A DNA stretch of 45,796 bases from DASXBA01 sp036406475 (GTDB lineage Bacteria > Actinomycetota > Thermoleophilia > Solirubrobacterales > Thermoleophilaceae), in NCBI GenBank assembly GCA_036406475.1, contig DASXBA010000085.1, positions 1 to 45,796 of the forward strand. Direction: 5' to 3'. This document shows, in pieces, positions 22,365 through 28,356 of this stretch (the stretch's first letter is position 1; each line of letters starts with the position of its first letter). The position numbers and the translations under genes are program-made. Under the pieces are notes generated by a model. That model was not told the DNA's origin. It saw only the letters and a list, made by a program, of their open reading frames with translations, and ran no database searches.

Positions 22365-23143
22365 GAGCGCGGGGCTGCCGAGCGGCCGCGGAGCCGGCGG
22401 AGGATCAGGTCGGACAGGGACGGCGAGATGCCATTGACGATACGGAGCAGCGCGACGATCGGCGGATACTGCACCGCACGGCTGTCGTTCTCGACGCCCT
22501 CGAGCACGCGCTTGGCCAGCTCGTCCGGGTCGGCGGCGTCGTCCGCGTGATACCAGGGGGGCATCTGCTCCTTCTCATGGGCGTGGAGCTGGCTGCGGAT
22601 CTCGCCGGGGAAGACCGTGGTCACGGACACGCCGGTGCCGTCCAGCTCGTGTCGCAGCGCCTCCGCAAAGGCGCGCTGCGCGGCCTTGGTGGCGCCGTAG
22701 ACGGACGCCTGCGGGAAGGCGCGGAAGCCTGCGCCGGAGGACACGATCACGAGCTGGCCGCGCCTCCGCTCGAGCATGCCGGGCAGCGCCGCGTCGACGC
22801 TGTAGAGCGTGCCGAGCCAGTTGACCCGCGTCATCTGCTCCGCCTTCTCGAGCGGCAGGTCCTGGAAGTTCCGGTAGTGGGCGATGCCGGCGTTGGCCAC
22901 GAGCACGTCCAGCTCGCCGAAGTCCTCGATCGCCTTGCGGATCGAGCCGGCGTCGCCGACGTCGGCGGGGATAGCCTGGTGGCCCTCGCCCGGGAGCGAG
23001 GCGGCGAGCTGCTCGAGCTCATCCTCGGAGCGCGCCACCAGCCCCAGCGTGCAGCCGCGCGCCGCGAAGGCGCGCACGAACGCCTCTCCGATCCCGCGCG
23101 ACGCCCCGGTGACGAGGACGCGCGTCCCTCTCCCCAGCTCCAT
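22361..23143 (-). CDS. Short-chain dehydrogenase/reductase
   Basis: A 260-residue SDR. NAD(P) motif TGASRGIGEAF (12-22), NAG in VANAGIAHYRNF, catalytic Ser in VSSGAGF and YGATK (Tyr/Lys, about 149-153). The longer C-terminus, with a hydrophobic helix and basic end (LILRRLRGRSAAPRS), resembles SDRs that act on lipids or long-chain substrates, and may touch the membrane. Substrate not identifiable. ATG at 23143 lies 9 nt after TAGGAT on the minus strand. It is the first gene of an operon with the ligase and the sugar dehydrogenase, and divergent from the DtxR-type regulator. Confidence 0.88.
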   Translation of the reverse strand: MELGRGTRVLVTGASRGIGEAFVRAFAARGCTLGLVARSEDELEQLAASLPGEGHQAIPADVGDAGSIRKAIEDFGELDVLVANAGIAHYRNFQDLPLEKAEQMTRVNWLGTLYSVDAALPGMLERRRGQLVIVSSGAGFRAFPQASVYGATKAAQRAFAEALRHELDGTGVSVTTVFPGEIRSQLHAHEKEQMPPWYHADDAADPDELAKRVLEGVENDSRAVQYPPIVALLRIVNGISPSLSDLILRRLRGRSAAPRS

Positions 23144-23152
23144 GGAGACCGC

Positions 23153-23162
23153 ATCCTATGAT
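23153..23162. promoter_or_regulatory. Overlapping divergent -10 elements, SDR and DtxR-type regulator
   Basis: Plus TATGAT (23157-23162) lies 7 nt before ATG 23170. Minus TAGGAT (23158-23153) lies 9 nt before ATG 23143. The hexamers share two bases. This supports ATG 23170 over ATG 23158, which overlaps the -10 itself. Confidence 0.5.
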
Positions 23163-23169
23163 TGGGCGC

Positions 23170-23883
23170 ATGTCTCATGAGCACGCGACGGTCGCCGAGG
23201 AGGAGTACCTCCAGATCATCTACTGGCTCCAGGAGGCCGGCCTCCCGATCACGGGGGCCAACATCGCCAGGGCCATGCAGGTGTCGGCGCCGACCGTGCA
23301 CGAGATGGTGGGCCGGCTCGAGTCCGATGGCTACGTAACCCGGGGCGACGACAAATCTCTCGACTTCACCGACTCGGGCCGCGAGCACGCAGCCCAGATC
23401 GTCCGCCGCCACCGCCTGATCGAGCGCTTCCTCACCGACATCTTCGACATCCCCTGGGACCAGGTCCACGAGGAGGCCGAACGCCTCGAGCACTGGATGT
23501 CGCCCGTGGTGGAGGAGCGGATGCTCAAGGCGATCGGCGACTCCAAGACATGTCCCCACGGCCATCCGATCTTCGAAGGCGAGCGCGAGCAGGGCGTCCC
23601 GCTGGCCGACGTCGAGGAGGGGGCCGACGTCCGCGTGCTCCGGTTCGAGAACGAGGCGGAGGACCTGCTCCACTACCTGAAGGACTCCGGCCTCAGCCCG
23701 GGCCTCGAGGGCAAGCTGCTGCGCTCGGAGGGCGACGAGGTCGTGGTCGCCGTGGACGGCAGCGAGCTGGCGGTAACCCGCAGCGTGGCCGAGACCGTCT
23801 CGGTCGTGGCCGACCCCTCCCCCGAGCCCCGCACCGCGCTGCCCGAGCAGCTGGTGATGGCGCGCGAGCACTGGGGGCGCTGA
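23170..23883 (+). CDS. DtxR/MntR-family metal-dependent regulator
   Basis: A 237-residue metal-responsive repressor of iron or manganese genes. N-terminal winged helix at about 5-65 (ITGANIARAMQVSAPTVHEMVGRLESDGYV), dimer and metal-binding helices to about 135 (HRLIERFLTDIF, HEEAERLEHWMS, CPHGHPI), then an SH3/FeoA-like domain (about 150-235). Cys118 in TCPHGHPI is in the position of the DtxR primary-site cysteine. The TGA stop is the first triplet of repeat copy 3, so the original end may have been altered; the visible C-terminus (VMAREHWGR) looks natural. Its targets are not visible, although the divergent SDR operon could be one. Confidence 0.92.
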   Translation: MSHEHATVAEEEYLQIIYWLQEAGLPITGANIARAMQVSAPTVHEMVGRLESDGYVTRGDDKSLDFTDSGREHAAQIVRRHRLIERFLTDIFDIPWDQVHEEAERLEHWMSPVVEERMLKAIGDSKTCPHGHPIFEGEREQGVPLADVEEGADVRVLRFENEAEDLLHYLKDSGLSPGLEGKLLRSEGDEVVVAVDGSELAVTRSVAETVSVVADPSPEPRTALPEQLVMAREHWGR

Positions 23884-23911
23884 AAAAAAGGGGACGGGGC
23901 CCTTTCTTTCA
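23881..23911. repeat. 31-bp near-palindromic repeat, copy 3
   Basis: Arms TGAAAAAAAGGG and CCCTTTCTTTCA around GACGGGG, in reverse orientation to copies 1 and 2. Its first triplet is the TGA stop of the DtxR-type gene. Identical to copy 4. Confidence 0.9.
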
Positions 23912-23933
23912 TCGCCGAGCTCGGCCCGGCGAC

Positions 23934-23979
23934 CGTTTGGCCATTTACTCGACCTATAGCCCGACTTAATGGTCAACCG
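23934..23979. repeat. AT-rich imperfect inverted repeat between repeat copies 3 and 4
   Basis: CGTTTGGCCATT (23934-23945) pairs with AATGGTCAACCG (23968-23979) at 10 of 12 positions. The AT-rich loop is unlike the surrounding sequence. It may be part of the same mobile or regulatory unit as the flanking 31-bp repeats. Confidence 0.5.
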
Positions 23980-24016
23980 ACGCCGCGGCGGTAGAGCCAG
24001 CCCCTACCCAGCCGCG

Positions 24017-24047
24017 TGAAAAAAAGGGGACGGGGCCCTTTCTTTCA
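24017..24047. repeat. 31-bp near-palindromic repeat, copy 4
   Basis: Identical in sequence and orientation to copy 3. On the minus strand its terminal TGA (24047-24045) is the stop codon of the membrane protein gene. Confidence 0.9.
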
Positions 24048-24761
24048 TCGCCGGGCCCTCAGGTCGAAGTAGAGGAAGATCGACACCAGAGCCACGAACG
24101 GCGTGGTCACCACCTCGGCGGCCATCTGCCCGACCAGGCCCCAGACCGCCCGGTCCGATGAGCGGGCGATCGCTCCGAAGGGCTCGATCAGCAGCAGGTT
24201 GGGGATCGTCGCGGCCAGGTTGGCCAGGATCACGATGCCGAACACCCGCCACCAGAAGCCCTCGACCATCCGGCCGCTCGCGCTGAGGGCCGCCGGCCCC
24301 CGGGAGTTCTCCACCACCACGGCCTGGGGAACGAAGAACCAGCGTACGAACAGGTAGATGCCGGGGACGATCAGGAGCGCCAGCCCCAGCGCGATCCCGG
24401 CCGCGGCCAGGAGCACCGCGAAGAAGATCGGCGAGAAGGCCTCCAGGCCGGCTGCGAGCGTCCGGCCCGGGCGGGGCCTTCCGCCCGTGGCGATCTCGCT
24501 CAGCGCCGAGATGCAGGTGGCCGTGATCAGCGGGGCGATGACGAGGAAGGTGACCAGCGTCGGGACGATCGACTCGGCGGGGGGCGGCGAGCTGTCGTAG
24601 GGGCCGGTGAGCTTCTCGAGGCCGATGCCGGACACGACCAGCTCCGCCGGGATCACGATCGCGGCCGATACGAGCAGGAAGGCCGGCCAGTTGCCGCCGT
24701 AGGCGCGGAGGGAGTCGCCGAAGAGGGCGCTTATGTCCCGAGGGCGCTCTAGCTCGATCAC
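24045..24761 (-). CDS. Multi-pass membrane protein (YciC/GDPD-membrane-domain-like)
   Basis: A 238-residue membrane protein with about five or six hydrophobic spans (roughly 27-47, 66-88, 112-135, 139-150, 174-194, 205-230). The LIVPGIYLFVRWFFVPQAVVVEN segment followed by SASGRMVEGFWWRVFG is the signature of a broad family of YciC-like or phosphodiesterase membrane domains. These have no agreed biochemical role. GTG at 24761 overlaps the aminotransferase stop (GTGA). The stop codon is supplied by repeat copy 4, and the C-terminus is basic (FDLRARR). Confidence 0.8.
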   Translation of the reverse strand: MIELERPRDISALFGDSLRAYGGNWPAFLLVSAAIVIPAELVVSGIGLEKLTGPYDSSPPPAESIVPTLVTFLVIAPLITATCISALSEIATGGRPRPGRTLAAGLEAFSPIFFAVLLAAAGIALGLALLIVPGIYLFVRWFFVPQAVVVENSRGPAALSASGRMVEGFWWRVFGIVILANLAATIPNLLLIEPFGAIARSSDRAVWGLVGQMAAEVVTTPFVALVSIFLYFDLRARR

Positions 24762-25861
24762 GCAGCGGCGGCGGCCAGCTCGCGCCAGGCCTCCGCGACG
24801 CGCCCGACCGCCTCGCCGATCTGGTCCGGCGTGACGCCGGAGTAGGCGATCCGGAAGGAGTGATCGCCGCCCTCGAGCAGGAAGTCGCTGCCCTTGACGA
24901 AGCTGACGCCGCGGTCGAGGGCGCCCGCCGCCAGCTTGTCCACGTCGGAGCCCTCGGGCAGGTCCACCCAGAGGAAGTAGCCCCCCTCGGGCACCACGAA
25001 GCTCGCCTCGGGCATGTGCTCGCCGAGCGCCGCGCAGGTGGCGTCGCGGCGCTCGCGCAGCGCCGCCTTGACCGTCTCGATCGAGCCGTCGATCGCCCCC
25101 GACTCGCAGAACTCGGCAACGATCGCCTGGGACACCATGCTGGGCGAGATGTAGGTCTCGGTGGCGAGCTTGCGGACGTCGCCGATCAGCTCCCTGGTGC
25201 CCACGAGATAGCCGACCCGGATGCCCGGGCAGACCGTCTTCGAGAACGACGAGGCGTAGACGACCCGGCCGCGGTCGTCGAGCGAGAGCATCGTGGGCAG
25301 GTCCTCGCCCGCGAAGCGAAGCTCCACGTACGGGTCGTCCTCGAAGATCAGGAAGTCGTGCTTCTCGGCCAGCTCGAGCAGCCGCTTGCGCTTCTCGAGC
25401 GAGAGAGTGCAGCCGGCCGGGTTCTGGAAGTTGGGGATGATGTGGGCGAGCTTGGGCCGCGCGCCGCCCTCCAGCGCCTCGGCGAGCGCCTCGACGTCGA
25501 TCCCGTCCGCCTCGAGCGGGATCGCCAGGATGTCGGCGCCGAGCTTGCGCAGCGAGAGGAGCGTCCGGTCGTAGGTGGGCGCCTCGACTACCACCACGTC
25601 GCCGGGGCCGACCGACTGCTGGAAGAGGAAGGCGTCGGCCTGCATCGAGCCGTTGGTGGCGATCACCTGCGCCGGCTCCACGCCGTGCTTGCCGGCGATC
25701 CAGGCCACGAGCGCGGTGTGGCCCGCGCTGGTCCCGTAGGAGAAGGCCGCGTTGGGGTCGCGCTGGAAGGCGCGATCCGCGGCGGCCCTCAGGTCGTCGA
25801 CCGCGACGATGTCGAGCGACGGCGCCCCGCGGGCGAGCGAGATGTTCTGGAGCTCGGCGAC
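24758..25861 (-). CDS. PLP-dependent aminotransferase, class I (2-aminoadipate transaminase/LysN-like)
   Basis: A fold-type I aminotransferase of about 367 residues, of the group related to MocR C-terminal domains and LysN. Landmarks: YGTSAGHTALVAWIA, IATNGSMQADAFLF, IPNFQNPAG (142-150), IFEDDPYVELRF and the PLP lysine in SSFSKTVCPGIRVGYLVG (Lys208). Amino-donor specificity is open. The start is a problem. Family homology begins at VAELQNISLARGAPS, where the first codon is GTC (25861); no ATG, GTG or TTG is in frame nearby, and longer frames run antisense through the divergent gene. A TATCGT -10 lies exactly 6 nt upstream of the GTC, so a leaderless GTC start is possible. A sequence error is the alternative. 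Confidence 0.85.
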   Translation of the reverse strand, partial: VAELQNISLARGAPSLDIVAVDDLRAAADRAFQRDPNAAFSYGTSAGHTALVAWIAGKHGVEPAQVIATNGSMQADAFLFQQSVGPGDVVVVEAPTYDRTLLSLRKLGADILAIPLEADGIDVEALAEALEGGARPKLAHIIPNFQNPAGCTLSLEKRKRLLELAEKHDFLIFEDDPYVELRFAGEDLPTMLSLDDRGRVVYASSFSKTVCPGIRVGYLVGTRELIGDVRKLATETYISPSMVSQAIVAEFCESGAIDGSIETVKAALRERRDATCAALGEHMPEASFVVPEGGYFLWVDLPEGSDVDKLAAGALDRGVSFVKGSDFLLEGGDHSFRIAYSGVTPDQIGEAVGRVAEAWRELAAAAA

Positions 25862-25867
25862 GTAGCC

Positions 25868-25896
25868 ACGATAACGAGCGGGCCGACGGTTAGGCT
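25868..25896. promoter_or_regulatory. Divergent -10 elements, aminotransferase and helical protein genes
   Basis: Minus TATCGT (25873-25868) is 6 nt before the presumed aminotransferase start. Plus TAGGCT (25891-25896) is 7 nt before GTG 25904. Both fit the leaderless pattern of the window. Confidence 0.45.
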
Positions 25897-25903
25897 CCCG
25901 CGC

Positions 25904-26176
25904 GTGGTTGCGGTACGGATGAGGGACCTCGGCCGGGCGCTCGGGAAGCTCGACGACCAGAGCCGCGCGCTGCTCGAGCTGTCGCTGCGACGGGCGATGG
26001 CCGACGACGAGATCGCCGCGGTCCTGCTGCAGACGACGGACGAGGTCGAGGAGCGCCGGGCCGAGCTCCTCGAGCGGCTCGCGGAAGAGCTCCACGTCGA
26101 CACGCACGAGGGTCGCGACGAGCTCTTCGCCACCATCCAGGACCTGCCGGCGGGGCACTGGCGCAGCGAGAGCTGA
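25904..26176 (+). CDS. Small helical protein, sigma region 4-like
   Basis: A 90-residue, almost wholly helical and acidic protein. The segment DDQSRALLELSLRRAMADDEIA followed by LLQTTDEVEERRAELLERLA reads like the helix-turn-helix of sigma region 4 (the familiar ALLELS..G.SDEEIA pattern). I remember similar small proteins in Solirubrobacterales, but no function is established. GTG at 25904 is preferred for its -10 spacing (7 nt after TAGGCT); ATG 25919 is the alternative. It diverges from the aminotransferase gene. Confidence 0.65.
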   Translation: MVAVRMRDLGRALGKLDDQSRALLELSLRRAMADDEIAAVLLQTTDEVEERRAELLERLAEELHVDTHEGRDELFATIQDLPAGHWRSES

Positions 26177-26238
26177 AGCGCAGCCGGATAGAGGCCTACG
26201 AGAAGCTGCCTCAAGCCTGAACCGGCGGCTCCCGTCAG

Positions 26239-26259
26239 GTGTTCACTCCGATTGAACAC
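26239..26259. promoter_or_regulatory. Operator-like palindrome GTGTTCA-N7-TGAACAC
   Basis: A perfect 7-bp inverted repeat with a 7-bp spacer, centred about 45 bp before the small membrane protein start. A TAGGGT -10-like hexamer is at 26283-26288. The site looks like a dimeric repressor or activator site; its protein is not known. Confidence 0.55.
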
Positions 26260-26292
26260 TTTGGGGCCCGGAGTTACGCCTCTAGGGTGAAT

Positions 26293-26583
26293 GTGGAGCC
26301 CGGGCGAAGAGGCCGCTTCGTGTCGCAGCTGACGCATCCCCGCGTCCGGTTCGTCGACACGGGCTTCACGCGAACCTGGCTGGCCGGGCTTGCCGCGGTC
26401 GTCGTCCTCACGATCCCGGCGGCGCTACTCGCCTCATCGCACCACCCGGCGGCGCATGTCACCACGTCGAGCGCGAGCGGCCTCCGCTACGACGGCGGGC
26501 CCAGTGAGGGCACGCGGGGGCTCTCCGTGAGAAGCCGGATCCGCGGCGACGACCGGACCGACATGTTCGGGCGACGCCCCTGA
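26293..26583 (+). CDS. Small single-span membrane protein
   Basis: A predicted protein of about 96 residues with a basic N-terminal part, one hydrophobic segment (WLAGLAAVVVLTIPAALLA, about 37-55) and a Ser/Gly/Arg-rich exported tail. No family recognised. Possible starts are GTG 26287, 26293 and 26320, the last placing the membrane span closer to the N-terminus. A palindrome and a -10-like TAGGGT lie upstream, and a strong hairpin follows the stop, which together favour a real gene. Coding evidence is otherwise weak. Confidence 0.45.
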   Translation: MEPGRRGRFVSQLTHPRVRFVDTGFTRTWLAGLAAVVVLTIPAALLASSHHPAAHVTTSSASGLRYDGGPSEGTRGLSVRSRIRGDDRTDMFGRRP

Positions 26584-26608
26584 GACGGCTGGACAGGACT
26601 GGGCTCAA

Positions 26609-26638
26609 GAGGGGGGGCGGCGGCGGCCGCCCCCCCTC
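26609..26638. terminator. Strong bidirectional hairpin terminator
   Basis: A 13-bp perfect stem (GAGGGGGGGCGGC with GCCGCCCCCCCTC) closed by GGCG between convergent genes, ending 2 bp before the stop of the reductase gene. There is no long T-run, only TCTTAT. Confidence 0.7.
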
Positions 26639-26640
26639 TC

Positions 26641-27219
26641 TTATCCCGGCCGGATCGCGTAGTGCAGCTCGACCATGCCGCTGTCGAACGTGCGCGTGCG
26701 GATGAGCTGCATCGCGCCGCCCGGCAGCTGGCGGTCGAAGAGCGGCTTTCCGTGGCCCAGCACGACCGGCACGACTGTGACGATCACGTCGTCGAGCACC
26801 CCGGCGTCGGCGAATTGGGACGCGACGTTGCCGCCGCCCACCACCCATAGGTCCCGTTCGCCGGCGGCTGCCAGCATCTCGTCGTGCAGCTCGGATACAT
26901 CGGCCTCGGCGAGGCGGACGTCCACGCCGTCGCCCTCGGGAACGGGCAGCTGCCGGCTCGTGAGGACCCAGGCCGGCTTGTCCCGGTAGGGCCAGTCGCC
27001 GCCCCCGGACAGCTCCCCGAGCACGAAGGCGTACGTGACCGAGCCCATCACGAGCGCGCCCACGCCCTCGTAGAAGCGCTCGTAGTTGCCGCGGCCGCCC
27101 GGCTCGGCGCCCGGGCCGTCGAAGCTGCCGCGGTAGCGGGTGAGCCAGTCGATCGTGTCGTCGGACTCGGCGATGAAGCCGTCGAGCGAGCTCGCGCAGT
27201 AGTAGCTGGTCCGGCTCAC
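26641..27219 (-). CDS. Dihydrofolate reductase family protein (RibD C-terminal-like)
   Basis: A 192-residue NADPH-binding reductase of the RibD_C/YyaP class. Features: YYCASSLDGFIAESDDTIDWL at the start, GALVMGSVTYAFVL, AWVLTSRQLP, DLWVVGGGNVASQF (cofactor loop, about 122-135) and VVPVVLGHGKPLF. Such proteins are not true folate enzymes in most cases and their substrates are rarely known. ATG at 27219 overlaps the preceding gene stop (ATGA), making it the last gene of the six-gene Mau-like operon. Position suggests co-transcription, not necessarily shared function. Confidence 0.9.
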   Translation of the reverse strand: MSRTSYYCASSLDGFIAESDDTIDWLTRYRGSFDGPGAEPGGRGNYERFYEGVGALVMGSVTYAFVLGELSGGGDWPYRDKPAWVLTSRQLPVPEGDGVDVRLAEADVSELHDEMLAAAGERDLWVVGGGNVASQFADAGVLDDVIVTVVPVVLGHGKPLFDRQLPGGAMQLIRTRTFDSGMVELHYAIRPG

Positions 27220-27830
27220 CCGCTCGGGAGCACGTCGCGGAAGCTCACTCGTTTCGAGCCGAGCGTGCAGCGAACGCGCTGGATCTGGTTCTCGACCGTC
27301 CGCGCTCGGCAGCGCCAGCGGCCTATCCGCGCGGCGGGCTTGCGGACGTAGCGCGAGGCGAGCCTGCGGGCGCGGACGCAGCCGGTGCGCCTCGTGCGTA
27401 TTGCGAACGCCCCGAACTTGCCGTCGGCGGCGGGTTGGAGCATCTGGTCGACGCGCACCGCGCGGCAGCTGCGCTCGGCCCTCACCCGGAGGCGCGCCGT
27501 CACGCCCAGGTTGCCGCCGCCGCAGCGGCCGCTCACCCGGTAGCGGCCGGGATGCCGACGAGCGGGGATCCGCGTGCGCTTCGAAAAGCCGCCGTCCGCC
27601 CTCACGCTCGCGAAGACGGCGGGCACCCCGGCGAACTCGTGCCGGGGCGAAAAGGCGCGCGAGAGCAGCGTGACCTGGTCGCCGCTCGGGCAGCCCGCGG
27701 CGCTGCCGGACACGCGCACGACCTCGCCGGGATAGACCGCGGCCGGCCTGAGGTGGATCGAGGGGGCGGCCACGGCGGTTGCCGGCAGGGCGGCGGCGAG
27801 GAGCAGGGCGAGGGCGATGCGGGGCGCCAT
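27216..27830 (-). CDS. Secreted Cys-containing protein of unknown function
   Basis: A 204-residue exported protein. A signal peptide covers 1-22 (MAPRIALALLLAAALPATAVAA). The mature part begins with an Ig-like strand pattern (IHLRPAAVYPGEVVRVSGSAAGC). It contains six or so cysteines (AGCPSGD, GRCGGG, RSCRAV, TGCVRA, RWRCRA, VRCTLG) that could form disulfides, and many arginines. It is not a known family to me. Being in one operon with a thioredoxin-like and a CcdA-like protein, it may be a client of that disulfide pathway (inference). TACGAT lies 7 nt before the ATG, a possible internal promoter. It overlaps the reductase gene by ATGA. Confidence 0.75.
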   Translation of the reverse strand: MAPRIALALLLAAALPATAVAAPSIHLRPAAVYPGEVVRVSGSAAGCPSGDQVTLLSRAFSPRHEFAGVPAVFASVRADGGFSKRTRIPARRHPGRYRVSGRCGGGNLGVTARLRVRAERSCRAVRVDQMLQPAADGKFGAFAIRTRRTGCVRARRLASRYVRKPAARIGRWRCRARTVENQIQRVRCTLGSKRVSFRDVLPSG

Positions 27831-27844
27831 CGCCGTGATCGTAG

Positions 27845-28354
27845 TCACCCTGCCCGGGGCGGCCGCAGCGCGTCGAGCGGCACGTCGCCCACCCCGACGG
27901 CGCGGTAGAGGAGGGCGCTCGCCTTGGCCACTCGCCAGCGTCCGCTCCTGTGCTCGACGTAGACCACGTCCTGCTCGGGCGGGACGGGCCCGGCGCCGGC
28001 CAGCACCGAGCGCAGCGAGATCGTGAGGCGCGCGAAGCCGCCGGCGTAGCGCGGCTCTCCGACGATCAGGAGCCGGGCGCCGCGCCAGGCCGGCTCGCCG
28101 TGCCGGCCCGGCTGCCCGATCGAGGCGTCGAGCGAGCGCTCGCAGCCCGCGGACCTGCGCTCGAGCGGCAGCCGCCGGAATCCCCCGGAGGCGACCAGCG
28201 AGCACAGCCGGCCGCCGTCGCGGTGGTTGACGGCATCGACGTAGGCGCGCACGGCACGCATCGGCCCGAGCCCGTCCCCGCTCGGGTGTCCCGCGGACGA
28301 GCCGCAGCCCGCCGCCACGACAGCGGCGGCCAGCAGCGCGCACGGGCCCCGCAT
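27845..28354 (-). CDS. Lipoprotein with NTF2-like domain
   Basis: A 169-residue lipoprotein. The signal ends at lipobox VVAAGC (Cys17). The mature region has an NTF2/SnoaL-like pattern: AVRAYVDAVNHRDGGRLCSLVA helix pair at the start, then strands ending in VVYVEHRSGRWRVAKAS. This type of domain is common on actinobacterial surface proteins and usually binds a small ligand or partner protein. The ATG is 2 bp after the stop of the MauF-like gene, so it is tightly co-transcribed with the Mau-like set. Function unknown. Confidence 0.78.
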   Translation of the reverse strand: MRGPCALLAAAVVAAGCGSSAGHPSGDGLGPMRAVRAYVDAVNHRDGGRLCSLVASGGFRRLPLERRSAGCERSLDASIGQPGRHGEPAWRGARLLIVGEPRYAGGFARLTISLRSVLAGAGPVPPEQDVVYVEHRSGRWRVAKASALLYRAVGVGDVPLDALRPPRAG

Positions 28355-28356
28355 CG

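Noticed and set aside
20101..22550. Long plus-strand frames opposite the sugar dehydrogenase and ligase
   Set aside because: Low-complexity shadow composition; the minus-strand proteins are complete and recognisable.
26239..26259. SOS (LexA) box
   Set aside because: Actinobacterial LexA sites have GAAC followed by GTTC; here the order is GTTCA then TGAAC with a 7-bp spacer.
26239..26292. Small membrane protein starting at GTG 26239
   Set aside because: That codon is the first triplet of the palindrome, and the extra residues show no coding character.
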